A DNA stretch of 64,000 nt from CAXXFQ01 sp963674475 (lineage in GTDB: Bacteria > Planctomycetota > Planctomycetia > Pirellulales > Thermoguttaceae): assembly GCA_963674475.2 (NCBI GenBank), contig CAXXFQ010000017.1, positions 248,001 through 312,000 of the forward strand. The letters are read 5' to 3'. The notes below the pieces were generated by a model. That model did no database searches. It was not told the DNA's origin and worked only from the letters and a program-made list of their open reading frames with translations. Made by a program: the position numbers and the translations under genes. Positions 25,754 through 35,302 of the stretch are shown here, piece by piece. The first letter of the stretch is position 1, and every line of letters begins with the position of its first letter.

Positions 25754-25793
25754 AAAAAAAGAGCGACCATGACATAGTGGCCGCTCTTTTTTT
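25754..25793. terminator. Bidirectional terminator after floA
   Basis: Stem agagcgacca with tggccgctct (25760-25787), with A-run 25754-25759 and T-run 25787-25793. It lies between convergent floA and the DUF1573 gene. Confidence 0.85.
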
Positions 25794-25835
25794 ATGGCTT
25801 TTGGGAGAAAAAGGAGATTCTTTTTCCCCAGACAT

Positions 25836-27032
25836 CTACTTTTCGATTGCGAAGCGGATCGGAATCTTGATTTGCCCGATATCCGGGTTTCCCGTTTCGA
25901 GGACGACACGGCCTTGTCGGTCCGGGGTCATTCCGTAATAGTTGGCCGCGGGGGCGTCTTTCGCAATGGTGATGGTCACGTTGGCTTGCACCGCCGAGCC
26001 GTTTCGGACCGATTTGGGTTCGGAAAGTTCCACGTGAAGGATATTGGCCGGAACCACTTCGGCGATTTTGAGTTCGGGGATCTCGGCGATCGGCTTCTGG
26101 ATCAAAACCGAAACGGTCCGTTTGACTTCTTTTTGGTCCCTGAGGATTCCCAAGGATAACAGTTCGAGCGATTCATTCCATTGAGGGGCAAAGATGGAAA
26201 CCTCATCTCCCACCAGTCCGGAGATGGAAATCTCGAGCGGTTCGTCTTCTCGATAGTTGGTTTCGAGCATGAGTTGTCCGCCAAAGGGGCCTCGAGAGAG
26301 CCCCGGTTTGATTGTGACGGTCAGGAGTATGCCATGTTTTGCCTCTTGGACGGTTGCGAGTTCCTGAGCCGTCAAGGGGCGGAACCGGGTTTCGACCTTA
26401 TTTTGCAATTTCCCGTGTTTTATCCAGGAGTCGGAAATTTCGAGTTTTTGGTCTTCGAATCCGTAGAGCCGAACCTGTCCTTGGGCTTCTTCGTTTTTGA
26501 GAATTTGGCCGAAAAGCAGGGCCCGCGGAATCATAGTTAAATTTGGTTGTATTTTTCCCGTGATGGTGAACACGACGATCGGTTCTTCGGGGTCGTTCGT
26601 GTCAATATGGGCTTTTTGTCGATACTCGTTCGAATATCCTTTGGTGTCCCAGTTCACCACGACTTCAGTCGATTCGCCGGGAGCGAGAAGTTCTTTTTTG
26701 GGTTCGCCGACGGTACATTTGCAGGTGGAAGTTCCCTTTTTGAGGCTCAGCGGCTTGGTTCCGATGTTGCGAAGGACAAAAAGGTGTTCCCCTTTTTCGT
26801 CCGTATCCATTTTGCCGAAATCAAACGTGGTTTCGTCATAGGCCACTCGAGGGCCTTGAGGGGGCGTCTCGTCTTTGACTTTGGACAAAGGCTCGCTTCG
26901 TTTTGTGGAAGTCGAGCGATCCGCATAAACTTCCGCGGTTCGTGCCGAGGGCGAGATTCTCGAGAGTGCCAAGGTGATTCCGAGAGCGATCCCCAAGAGA
27001 AGTGCCAGGAATAGGCTGATCCAAGATTTCAT
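25836..27032 (-). CDS. Membrane-anchored DUF1573 protein
   Basis: 398 aa, ATG at 27032. An N-terminal hydrophobic segment (about 5-24, LFLALLLGIALGITLAL) acts as signal or anchor. Residues about 65-150 form a DUF1573 domain: TFDFGKMDTDEKGEHLFVLRN, the TSTCKCTVGEP segment with its Cys pair, and VVVNWDTKGYSNEYRQKA. The rest continues as Ig-like beta domains of the same style. DUF1573 proteins are common, poorly understood surface or periplasmic proteins in planctomycetes and Bacteroidetes; no function can be given. Stands alone between terminator and spacer. Confidence 0.85.
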   Translation of the reverse strand: MKSWISLFLALLLGIALGITLALSRISPSARTAEVYADRSTSTKRSEPLSKVKDETPPQGPRVAYDETTFDFGKMDTDEKGEHLFVLRNIGTKPLSLKKGTSTCKCTVGEPKKELLAPGESTEVVVNWDTKGYSNEYRQKAHIDTNDPEEPIVVFTITGKIQPNLTMIPRALLFGQILKNEEAQGQVRLYGFEDQKLEISDSWIKHGKLQNKVETRFRPLTAQELATVQEAKHGILLTVTIKPGLSRGPFGGQLMLETNYREDEPLEISISGLVGDEVSIFAPQWNESLELLSLGILRDQKEVKRTVSVLIQKPIAEIPELKIAEVVPANILHVELSEPKSVRNGSAVQANVTITIAKDAPAANYYGMTPDRQGRVVLETGNPDIGQIKIPIRFAIEK

Positions 27033-27145
27033 CGCAAAAAGGTCCGTTCGGAGAATGAGAAAAATCGAAACCGGTCAAAAAAGGGGAGAGGGCGACCGGT
27101 CTCGATTTTCTTGTTACGTTAAAAAAGAAGAAAAGGCGCCGTTCA

Positions 27146-28120
27146 TTAAATATCGTTCATGACCCGATCATAAAACTCGACAAAGTTGTCGCGGGTCGCC
27201 TCATCGGATCGGGCTTCCATGGCGTCGCGTGGGTGTTGGTTCATTTGACCGGTGAGCATGTACTGCGGAAAGGGTCCCCATTCCATTTCGCGGCTCAGCG
27301 GCAAAAGTTGCTCCTCGAGCGCTTGGTAAATGGGTCTGGTTTTGAACTTGGGGTTTCGTAAAAATCCCAGTAACAGTTCCATCGGGCAATTGCCCGCCCC
27401 GCGACCCAAGCCGGCCAGTGACGCGTCGACTCGATTGGCGCCGTGGATGATCGATTCGATCGTGTTGGCGAACGCCAGCTGTTGGTTATTATGGGCGTGC
27501 ATCCCCACTTGTTTATTGACCGGGTCGGCGTAGCTTCGATATTTTTTGACCAGAAGTTCGACTTGTTCGGCGTACATCGCTCCGAAGCTGTCGACCACGA
27601 CGATCGCTTGGGCCGGGGTGTCCATCAAGACCTCCAACGCCTGGTCGACCTCATTCTCTTGCGAGGTCGAAACGGCCATCAGGTTGGCGGTCGTTTCATA
27701 TCCTTTTTCGTGAGCGTCGTGGATCATGTCCACCGCTTCGGAAACCTGGTGGATATAGAAGGCAACGCGGATCATGTCGAGAACGCTGTCTTGCTTGGGC
27801 CAGATTTCGGTTCGCCAGTCCGACTTGCCGGCGTCGGCCATCGCGGCCAGCTTGAGATCGGTTCCGTTGTCGCCGACGACTCGTCGCATATCCTCTTCGT
27901 CGCAGTGTCGCCAAGGGCCGTATTGATCGCAGGGAAAGACCCGTTTGGAATTCTTGTAGCCGATTTCCATATAGTCGATGCCCGCATCCACCGACGCTTG
28001 GTAGACCGCACGGACAAAGTCGTCATTAAACTGATGGTTGTTGATCAGTCCGCCGTCACGGACCGTGCAGTCGAGAACCGTCAATTCGGGTCGATAGGTA
28101 ATCCAGGGTGCGTTAGCCAC
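27146..28120 (-). CDS. DRE-TIM metallolyase superfamily aldolase
   Basis: 324 aa, GTG start at 28120 with GGAG 9 nt upstream. A TIM barrel of the HMG-CoA lyase / 4-hydroxy-2-oxovalerate aldolase type: VLDCTVRDGG near residue 15 supplies the catalytic Arg-Asp and metal Asp, and GMHAHNN carries the metal-binding HxH; VDASLAGLGRGAGNCPMELL is the conserved glycine-rich C-terminal loop. The reaction is expected to make or break a C-C bond next to a 2-oxo acid. The C-terminal communication domain that binds the aldehyde dehydrogenase in hydroxyoxovalerate aldolases is absent, so a different substrate is likely. No pathway neighbours help. Confidence 0.8.
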   Translation of the reverse strand: MANAPWITYRPELTVLDCTVRDGGLINNHQFNDDFVRAVYQASVDAGIDYMEIGYKNSKRVFPCDQYGPWRHCDEEDMRRVVGDNGTDLKLAAMADAGKSDWRTEIWPKQDSVLDMIRVAFYIHQVSEAVDMIHDAHEKGYETTANLMAVSTSQENEVDQALEVLMDTPAQAIVVVDSFGAMYAEQVELLVKKYRSYADPVNKQVGMHAHNNQQLAFANTIESIIHGANRVDASLAGLGRGAGNCPMELLLGFLRNPKFKTRPIYQALEEQLLPLSREMEWGPFPQYMLTGQMNQHPRDAMEARSDEATRDNFVEFYDRVMNDI

Positions 28121-28509
28121 TTTTTTTCGCTCCTTTTTTTAGGGAGGCCTGCATTGTCAATAGTCTCGATCCACGGCCGAAAAGCCCAGTAAACTCAGCG
28201 GGAACCGCTGAAGTTTGTGACCGAATCAGGATCATTGGCTTCATCGGAATCAAAAAGCTTGAAAAACGCGTAAACCCATAAGCTACCGGCTCGTATTGGC
28301 CACCCAAGCTCATCGGGCCAGAAAACACGATTTTACAGAAAAAAACCTTTGGTCTATTATACCTTATCGAGTCAAACATGGGGACCGATCTTCAAAAAAA
28401 CAAACCGGCCGGTCGACCTTCGGTTGACGCGCGGGGAGTCCCCGTAAAAATAAGGGTTCGGACCTTTTGGTCCCTTCGCTCCATCTCCCTTGGAGTAAAA
28501 GGGATTTTC
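28121..28509. other. Gene-free spacer
   Basis: Nearly 390 bp between two leftward genes. A small hairpin, ggacc/ggtcc at about 28460-28475, lies in the region 3' of the histidine phosphatase gene and may be a weak terminator. Nothing else is recognised. Confidence 0.4.
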
Positions 28510-29145
28510 TTACCAATCGGCACCGGTGACGATCCCGTCGAGGTGGTCGATCCGGTCGAAATCGGCCAATTCGGCACGACCGGTTGAATCGACCGTCAAC
28601 TGGGTGATCGAAGCGTTTTTCAGGCTATAGGGCGGATCTTCCGATTTCAGGCCCAAAACGGCTTTCATGGCCGCCAAAAGAAGCCCCCCATGGGAGGCGA
28701 TCACCACGATCTCCTGTCCTTGTCGGGCAGCGTTCTCGATAATTTCTTCAAAAACGGCTTTTCCCCGCTTTATCAGTTCAAGACGAGACTCGCCTCCGGG
28801 AAATCGGAAGGTGCTGTCGCAGCTTCTCCAGCGGGGAATCGCTTCGGGGTGGGTTTCCATCACTTCGGTCCGAATTCGATCGCGAAAATCCCCGCAGTCG
28901 ACCTCTTTGAGTCGGTCGTCGTATTGAATGGGACACTCGGCCACTTGGGCGACGAGCTGGGCCGTTTCGGCCGCCCGAGCCAGCGGACTGGCCCAAATTG
29001 CGGCGACCGGGACGTTTTGGAAAGCGGCGGCTGCGGCGGCTCCCTGTCGGCGTCCCAACTCGGAAAGTGGCGGGTTGGCTTGTCCTTGGATGCGGTTTTC
29101 GGCGTTGTACGTGCTTTGGCCGTGGCGAATGAGATAGATTTCCAT
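28510..29145 (-). CDS. Histidine phosphatase family protein (phosphoglycerate-mutase-like)
   Basis: 211 aa, ATG at 29145. The phosphohistidine motif LIRHGQST is at residues 5-12; IWASPLARAAETAQ provides the second phosphate-binding Arg, and VIASHGGLLLA the late catalytic His. These branch-1 enzymes range from cofactor-dependent phosphoglycerate mutase to CobC and phosphoserine phosphatases; the short length (about 210) fits a phosphatase rather than the 250-residue dPGM. Substrate unknown; no cobalamin gene nearby. Confidence 0.88.
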   Translation of the reverse strand: MEIYLIRHGQSTYNAENRIQGQANPPLSELGRRQGAAAAAAFQNVPVAAIWASPLARAAETAQLVAQVAECPIQYDDRLKEVDCGDFRDRIRTEVMETHPEAIPRWRSCDSTFRFPGGESRLELIKRGKAVFEEIIENAARQGQEIVVIASHGGLLLAAMKAVLGLKSEDPPYSLKNASITQLTVDSTGRAELADFDRIDHLDGIVTGADW

Positions 29146-29381
29146 GCTAAAAGTGGGTGGTTCTTGGAATACGGGTGTGCTTGACGTGACCAGTCTAAAA
29201 ACATTATTCTATGCAATGGGGCAACGGTTGATCACCCCCCCGAGGAGACAGAACGCTTTCGTTTCAAGATGTCACCTGGTTGATTTCTCGGTGGAATTTC
29301 TTGTTTTTCAAGAAGATTCCGACCATCTGCCCAACGTTTATCCTTCCTTTTTCGCATCCCTTGAAGTAGGAGAATCACCCC

Positions 29382-30860
29382 ATGCGAATCCTTCGCTCCG
29401 TGCTTTCGTTCTTTTTCATGTTGGTGGTCGCCACGACGGCGATGGCCGAGTTGAAGTTGCCCTCGGTAATCGGCGACAACATGGTCCTTCAGCAGGGCGA
29501 GACCGTCGGCGTTTGGGGGTGGGCCAACGCGGGGGAAAAGGTCAATGTGACTTTCCAGGACAAAACCTACTCAAGCGAAGCCGGGCAAGACGGTTGCTGG
29601 GCGGTCAAACTCGATTCGTCGAAAGCCGATGCTACTTCGAAAACGATGTTGATTGAAACGGCTTCCGGTGAGAAAAAAGAACTCAAAAATATCCTGGTCG
29701 GCGAGGTTTGGGTCTGTTCCGGCCAGTCGAACATGCAGTGGACGGTCGCCCGGGCGAAAAACCCCAAAGAGGAAATCGCCGCGGCCAACTACCCGGAAAT
29801 TCGTCTTTTCCAGGTCAAACGGGTCACGGCGGCCGAGCCCCAGGACGATTGTTCGGGCAAATGGGTCGTCTGCTCGCCCGAGACGGTGGCCGGTTTTTCG
29901 GCGCTTGGCTATTTTTTCGGTCGCGAGTTGAACCAGGACATGAAAGTTCCGGTCGGGTTGATCAACACCTCGTGGGGCGGGACCCCGTCGGAAGCGTGGA
30001 CCGCGCGAGAGGTTTTGGAAAAAGAGCCGATGGCCGATCCCCTGTTGGCCCATTGGGACGAGCGGATCAAACGGGACGGCGGAAAAATCACTCACTGTCA
30101 CACCCCGGCCTGTCTTTATAACGCGATGCTGCACCCGTTTTTCCCGTACGCCATTCGCGGCGCGATCTGGTACCAAGGCGAAACCAATGTTCCCCGTGCC
30201 GTCCAGTATGAAACGATTTTCCCCATGATGATCGAAAACTGGCGCGACGCGTGGGGCAAGGCGGATATGCCGTTTGGATTCGTTCAAATCGCTCCGTTCC
30301 GCTATAATAAAAAACCGGACTCGGGACGTTTGGTCGAGCGTTGTGCCGAGCTGTGGGAAGCCCAACTCAAAACGCTCCAGAATCTCGATAATATCGGGAT
30401 GGTGGTCGTTTCCGATATTGGCAATCTTGAAAATATCCACCCGAAGAACAAGCAGGATGTCGGCCGACGGATGGCTGATTGGGCCTTGGCCACCGTTTAC
30501 GGCAAATCCGACCTCGACTACACCGGGCCGGTGTATCACTCGATGCAAAAAGAAGACGATGGCAAGATCCGTCTCTTCTTCGACCATGCCGAAGGGCTCG
30601 CCAGCCGCGACGGGAAACCGCTTGATTGGTTCACCATTGCCGGAAGTGACGAGAAATTCGTTCCGGCCGAAGCGAAAGTCGAAGGGGAAACGATCGTCGT
30701 TTCCAGCGACCAAGTGGCCGAGCCGGTGGCCGTTCGATTCGGTTGGCACGAGTTGGCGACTCCGAACTTGATCAACAAGGCCGGATTGCCCACGTCGCCG
30801 TTCCGGACCGACGACTTCAAGCGGATTACCGAAGGGGTCTACGAGAACCGAAGGAAGTAG
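29382..30860 (+). CDS. Secreted sialate O-acetylesterase-like esterase
   Basis: 492 aa, ATG at 29382 with TAGGAG upstream. A signal peptide (cleavage after MA, about residue 22) leads to a SASA-type SGNH esterase: VCSGQSNMQW with Ser116, GTPSEAWT, the block GAIWYQGETNV and IHPKNKQDVGRRMA carrying the catalytic His. The family removes O-acetyl groups from sialic acids or from other acetylated sugars; planctomycetes carry many copies for use on algal polysaccharides. Periplasmic or external location is inferred from the signal peptide. No glycoside hydrolase or sulfatase is adjacent. Confidence 0.88.
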   Translation: MRILRSVLSFFFMLVVATTAMAELKLPSVIGDNMVLQQGETVGVWGWANAGEKVNVTFQDKTYSSEAGQDGCWAVKLDSSKADATSKTMLIETASGEKKELKNILVGEVWVCSGQSNMQWTVARAKNPKEEIAAANYPEIRLFQVKRVTAAEPQDDCSGKWVVCSPETVAGFSALGYFFGRELNQDMKVPVGLINTSWGGTPSEAWTAREVLEKEPMADPLLAHWDERIKRDGGKITHCHTPACLYNAMLHPFFPYAIRGAIWYQGETNVPRAVQYETIFPMMIENWRDAWGKADMPFGFVQIAPFRYNKKPDSGRLVERCAELWEAQLKTLQNLDNIGMVVVSDIGNLENIHPKNKQDVGRRMADWALATVYGKSDLDYTGPVYHSMQKEDDGKIRLFFDHAEGLASRDGKPLDWFTIAGSDEKFVPAEAKVEGETIVVSSDQVAEPVAVRFGWHELATPNLINKAGLPTSPFRTDDFKRITEGVYENRRK

Positions 30861-30954
30861 AACCGAGAAATTTTGGAGGGGATTTTTCCCCTTATCGCGG
30901 CATCGGGTTGTTGCAAAAAAACGTTTCCTTTGCCGCTTTTCATGGTAATAAAAT

Positions 30955-33093
30955 ATGGGCCAGATCGACTGGAACCGATTGAATACTTCTCGAAGTCGCG
31001 AACCAGAGGCGGCGATCGATTTGGTTCGTCGGCTCCGTGTCGGACTGGCCCTTTTCGTTGTCTTGCTTCTGATCATCTTTGGCCGTCTGGTCTATTTCGA
31101 AATCACGCAAGGCCCCGGGTATCGGGAGGTGGCCGCTCGTCCGATTGAGAAAGATCGAATTCTGCCCGGCAAACGGGGTCGGATGGTTAGCAGTGATGGC
31201 GTTGTTTTGGCCGAAGATCGACCTCAGGCCGGACTGGCCGTTCATTATCGCTATTTCGAAGAACCAACGAACTCCGCATGGCTGAGGTCCATGGCGTTGG
31301 CCCGTTTGGACAAGGCGTCGCGCCGTGATTCCCAAAGGGTCGAAGCGGAGATGGAACGGGTTCGTGAGGAAATCACACAGCTTCGACGTCGCCTCACCGC
31401 CCTTGCCGGCGAGGGCTGGCAACGTCGCGCGATTCGTGCTCAAACAGAGGTCCGGCAGATCCGCGAAAGCGTCAATCGTCGTCACCGGGCCAAACAAAAA
31501 GAGGAGGTCGCTCCGGCGTGGGCCAAGCGATCCGAGCCGTTGCGAAAAGGGTTCGAGTGGTTTGGTCGACTGGCCGGTTCCGATCGGGAAAGCTTCCCGT
31601 CGGAGATCACCGTTCGGGAAGAGCTTCAGTATCATCGTCTTGCCGACGAACTCACGCCCGAGGCGATCCGGGAAATCGAAACCCATCCCGAGCGTTTTCC
31701 GGGTGTTATGATCGAGTCGCGGACGATTCGCGACTATCCGCGGGATCGGTTGGCGGCCAATGTGGTGGGCCATGTTGGAAAACCGCCGGAGTCCTTGGAT
31801 ACCGGCGCACCGTCGAACAAAACCGAATCGCTCCCTCTGGTCGGGCTTTTGGGTCTCGAATCGCAGTACGAAAAGACCCTTCGCGGCAAGGATGGGCGAT
31901 TACATGAGCGGACGACCCGACACGGTCAGATTCTTTCGCAAACGATCGAGCAGCAGCCGACGTTTGGCCGAGATTTGGTTTTGACGATCGACAGTCGTCT
32001 TCAGGCCGCCGCCGAGGAACTGCTCGACCGGGCCTTGATTCGCCGTTCGTTCGCCGGTGCCACACCGAAACATGCCGGTGGCGCGGTCCTCGTTATGGAT
32101 GTCGAGACCGGCGCGATTCTGACCGCCGCGACCGGGCCGCGTTTTGATCCGAATCAAATAGTCTATGGCACGTCGCAGCAGAAAACCGCGATTCTTGACG
32201 ATCCGGCAAAACCGCTTTTCGATCGGACCTATCGGATGGCGATTCCGCCTGGCTCGGTTTTCAAAACACTCACGGCGGTCGCCCTGCTCCAAGAGGAGAT
32301 CGTCACGCCCGAAACGACGTTCGATTGTCGCGGCTATCTTCACGATCCGGACCGGATGCGTTGCGCGATCTATACCCAGACGGGCGAGGGCCACGGCACG
32401 ATTCGGCTGTTCGACGCGTTGGCCGAAAGTTGCAACGTCTTTTTTTTCCACTTCACCGAGTCGATGGAGCCGTACTTGTTGATCAAATGGGCCTTCCGTT
32501 TCGGATTCGGTTTGCCGACCGGGATCGATCTGCCGTTTGAGCCGCGCGGTAACCTGCCGATGCCCGAGGCGGAAAATTCCCGGCCATGGACGAAATCGGA
32601 CACGCAAATGTTGTCGATTGGGCAGGGCCGGTTGCAGACCACCCCGGTCACGATCGGCGTCATGATGGCCGCGGTGGCCAATGGCGGTCGAAAGGTGACA
32701 CCGCACGTCGTGAGCCATTTCCGGACGGTTGAACGAGGAGATTCGAAGCCAATCGATGAACCGATCGAGATTCCGACGCCGAGTCCGATCCCCGATCTCA
32801 AACCCGAAACGCTCGAAACGGTTCGCTCAGGATTGCGAGAAGCGGTCGCTTTCCCCAAGGGGACCGCGCACGAGACGGTTTGGATGGCGGAGGTGGCTGT
32901 TGCCGGGAAAACGGGAACCGCCCAGTCTGGGATTGGGCTTTCCGATCACGCCTGGTTTGCCGGATATTTTCCAGCCGATCGGCCGAAATATGTGATTGTC
33001 GTTGTGCTGGAACATTCCGGCAGCGGCGGCGAGGTGGCCGGGCCGGTCGTCAAGCAGATGGTCCTCGAAATGCGACGACTCGGGTTGCTTTGA
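30955..33093 (+). CDS. Penicillin-binding protein 2-type D,D-transpeptidase
   Basis: 712 aa, ATG at 30955. One membrane helix at about 29-49, then the PBP dimerisation domain, then the transpeptidase domain with the three signature motifs: PPGSVFK with active-site Ser434 and Lys437, SCN at 492-494, and KTGT at 652-655. This is a class B, PBP2/MrdA-like enzyme that cross-links peptidoglycan during elongation. It is about 80 residues longer than E. coli PBP2 owing to a charged, probably coiled-coil insert at about 115-200 with repeated Arg/Glu. RodA, MreB and MreC are not beside it. It supports a peptidoglycan wall in this organism. Confidence 0.9.
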   Translation: MGQIDWNRLNTSRSREPEAAIDLVRRLRVGLALFVVLLLIIFGRLVYFEITQGPGYREVAARPIEKDRILPGKRGRMVSSDGVVLAEDRPQAGLAVHYRYFEEPTNSAWLRSMALARLDKASRRDSQRVEAEMERVREEITQLRRRLTALAGEGWQRRAIRAQTEVRQIRESVNRRHRAKQKEEVAPAWAKRSEPLRKGFEWFGRLAGSDRESFPSEITVREELQYHRLADELTPEAIREIETHPERFPGVMIESRTIRDYPRDRLAANVVGHVGKPPESLDTGAPSNKTESLPLVGLLGLESQYEKTLRGKDGRLHERTTRHGQILSQTIEQQPTFGRDLVLTIDSRLQAAAEELLDRALIRRSFAGATPKHAGGAVLVMDVETGAILTAATGPRFDPNQIVYGTSQQKTAILDDPAKPLFDRTYRMAIPPGSVFKTLTAVALLQEEIVTPETTFDCRGYLHDPDRMRCAIYTQTGEGHGTIRLFDALAESCNVFFFHFTESMEPYLLIKWAFRFGFGLPTGIDLPFEPRGNLPMPEAENSRPWTKSDTQMLSIGQGRLQTTPVTIGVMMAAVANGGRKVTPHVVSHFRTVERGDSKPIDEPIEIPTPSPIPDLKPETLETVRSGLREAVAFPKGTAHETVWMAEVAVAGKTGTAQSGIGLSDHAWFAGYFPADRPKYVIVVVLEHSGSGGEVAGPVVKQMVLEMRRLGLL

Positions 33094-33234
33094 GGGGGAC
33101 CCGGTGGTCGGCCGGACGTTCTTCGGTAGAATGAAGTTTTTGGTAGAACTCGGCCCGCTTCCGGCAGTGGGGCAAAAGCGTCCGGGTTCGCGTTTTTTCT
33201 TTCTGGCAAATCCCCATCGGTAAGGACACGATAG

Positions 33235-34185
33235 ATGAGCAGTTTTTCGACCCGTTTGTACTCCGCTATCCAAGAGAAAAAAACGCCCGCGCTGGTCGGT
33301 CTCGATCCGAGGTTGGCGATGTTACCTGCGGGAATGATTGCCGGCGGGGAAAAGGCCTCTTGGGAAGAAAAGGCGAACGGGTTTCGGCAATTCTGCTGCG
33401 AAGTGGTCGACGTGGTTGCTCCGCTGGTTCCGGCCGTCAAGCCACAGGTCGCCTTCTTCGAACAACTCGGCTCGGCAGGCATGGCGGCGCTTGCCGACGT
33501 GATCCATTACGCCCGAGCCAAGGGACTTTTGGTCGTTGTCGACGGGAAACGAAACGATATCGGGTCGACGGCCGAAGCGTATGCCGACGCCTTTCTCGCA
33601 GGCGAACAGTCCGCCTGGCACGGCGACGCCCTGACGGTCAGCCCGTACCTGGGCGCCGATAGTCTCGATCCGTTTGTCAAAGTCTGTCGAGAACACGAGA
33701 GCGGCATTTTTATTCTGGTGAAAACTTCCAATCCGGGCGGCGGGATGCTTCAGGATCTCGTGGCCGACGGCAAACCGATCTACCAGCACGTGGCCGACTA
33801 TGTCGAGCGAATCGCTCTCGAAACGGCCGTTGATAACGGGGCCATTGAGAATGGGGCTGAAAAGAACGGCTACGGTTCGATTGGCGCGGTGGTCGGGGCG
33901 ACCTATCCGGAGCAATTGGTCGAGCTTCGCGAAAAGATGCCCCACACCTGGTTCCTCGTCCCCGGCTTTGGTTCGCAAGGGGGCACGGCCGCCGATGTCG
34001 CCGCCGCGTTCGACCCGTCCGGCCAAGGGGCGATCATCAATAACTCGCGTGGCATCCTGTTCGCCTACACGAAAGAACCGTATCGCGAAAAATTCGGCGA
34101 AGCCCGTTGGCAAGAGGCGGTTCACGCGGCGACCTGCGACATGATCGAACAGCTTCGAGCCGAAACCCCGGCCGGAAATCTTTAA
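33235..34185 (+). CDS. pyrF: Orotidine 5'-phosphate decarboxylase, type 2
   Basis: 316 aa, ATG at 33235. Last step of de novo UMP synthesis. The catalytic stretch VVDGKRNDIGSTAEAYADA (Asp-Lys-Asp charged array) is the variant found in the longer subfamily 2 (about 270-320 aa) and ALVGLDPRLAML marks the N-terminal strand. A C-terminal WFLVPGFGSQGGTA matches the phosphate-binding loop. It follows the PBP2 gene by 141 bp and converges on azoR. Confidence 0.95.
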   Translation: MSSFSTRLYSAIQEKKTPALVGLDPRLAMLPAGMIAGGEKASWEEKANGFRQFCCEVVDVVAPLVPAVKPQVAFFEQLGSAGMAALADVIHYARAKGLLVVVDGKRNDIGSTAEAYADAFLAGEQSAWHGDALTVSPYLGADSLDPFVKVCREHESGIFILVKTSNPGGGMLQDLVADGKPIYQHVADYVERIALETAVDNGAIENGAEKNGYGSIGAVVGATYPEQLVELREKMPHTWFLVPGFGSQGGTAADVAAAFDPSGQGAIINNSRGILFAYTKEPYREKFGEARWQEAVHAATCDMIEQLRAETPAGNL

Positions 34186-34219
34186 AAAACGGCAAGGGAA
34201 AAGTTTTAGTTCAACCGTT

Positions 34220-34846
34220 CTAAAAAACGGCCGCGTCTTCGCGCGCCGTTTCGATCGCCACGCGCTTTGCCTTTTCGCTCCGGTCGGGATCAAGGGTCGG
34301 TTCGACGACGATCGACTCGATTTCGCGAAAGCCGATAAAACCGAGCCACAGGTCGACGTAGCGTCGTTGCAGGTCGAGTCGTTGGAGGTCGGACCCTTCC
34401 GGATATTCGCTACCCCTGGCGTAAATGACCGTCACCGGCCGATTGGTTACCAACCCGGTATAGCCGGTCTCGTGGGAAAAGCGAAAAGCGAGTCCCGGCT
34501 GGGTCAGGATGTCGACGAACTGCTTGAATTTATACGGAACGCCGAAGTTCCACATCGGCAGACTGATCAGATACTTGTCGGCCGAGGCGAACCGTTCGAA
34601 AATATCCACGATCGTTTTCCAGGCGGCCTCTTGTTCGACCGAGGGGTTTTTTCTGTGGAGAATCGCGTATTTGGCTTCCAAAGCCGGACCGTCGAACTCC
34701 GGCATGGGAAAATTCCAGAGGTCGATCTTGTCGATCGTATCGCCGGGGTTGGTGGCCTGATAGACTTCTAAAAACGCCCGGGCCACGGCAATCGAAGTGG
34801 ACCGTTCTTTTCGAGGCGAGGATTCAACGTAAAGCAACTTGGCCAT
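34220..34846 (-). CDS. azoR: FMN-dependent NADH-azoreductase
   Basis: 208 aa from ATG 34846. The frame stays open to 34963 but that extension runs into the MITE at 34888-35049 and is not part of the protein. A flavodoxin-like NAD(P)H dehydrogenase: KLLYVESSPRKERSTSIAV at the FMN-phosphate loop, PMWNFGVPYKFKQFVD (the conserved PMxNF...P..LK.xxD segment) and GLAFRFSHETGYTGLV. AzoR-type enzymes reduce quinones and azo compounds by two-electron transfer and protect against thiol-specific stress. Length is normal for the family. Confidence 0.88.
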   Translation of the reverse strand: MAKLLYVESSPRKERSTSIAVARAFLEVYQATNPGDTIDKIDLWNFPMPEFDGPALEAKYAILHRKNPSVEQEAAWKTIVDIFERFASADKYLISLPMWNFGVPYKFKQFVDILTQPGLAFRFSHETGYTGLVTNRPVTVIYARGSEYPEGSDLQRLDLQRRYVDLWLGFIGFREIESIVVEPTLDPDRSEKAKRVAIETAREDAAVF

Positions 34847-34887
34847 CGTTCTTATCCCTTTTCGATCGGGGTGTGTCAATTTTGTTA

Positions 34888-35049
34888 GAGGGCGTTTTGA
34901 AACCTGCTTTGGTTGCGAAAGCAAGGATTTTTGTTCGCTGGCAAGGAGCAAAATCGTAGGCATATTGGGCGATATGGCGAGATTTTGTGACGCCCTCCAG
35001 CGAACAAAAAGACCGCTTGCAGCCCAAATTGAGGTTTAAAAATGCCCTC
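34888..35049 (+). mobile_element. Foldback MITE, copy 1 (162 bp)
   Basis: Begins GAGGGCGTTTTGAAACCT and ends with the inverted partner AGGTTTAAAAATGCCCTC; TA at 34886-34887 and 35050-35051 form a TA target duplication. Inside, the arms TTTTTGTTCGCTGG and CCAGCGAACAAAAA pair, as do GCAAAATC and GATTTTG, so the whole unit folds into one long hairpin. No transposase. Two further copies lie at 39048-39209 and (inverted) 40900-41065. TA duplications point to mobilisation by an IS630/Tc1-mariner-type enzyme. Confidence 0.85.
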
Positions 35050-35302
35050 TAGAAAAGGATACCTCTTCCTCCGCCGTGCCTTTGGATTCGAGTCGATTAG
35101 GGAGGACTTTCGACTGTTGAGGGGGTGTAGTAAGGGGGGCACCGAGGGGGCTCAGGCGGGCTTTTCTGAAAAAAATGCAGGACTCTTTTTCTTAGGGTTC
35201 GGCGGCGTACGATTCACTAAGGACCCTACGTTTTTTGGATAATGGGGGACCGTTTTCGAAATATTCCAGCCACTTTGGTTTTTGGAAGGAAGGGAAACGA
35301 TC

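Noticed and set aside
34847..34963. N-terminal extension of azoR
   Set aside because: It runs into MITE copy 1; the flavodoxin-like fold starts at the ATG at 34846.
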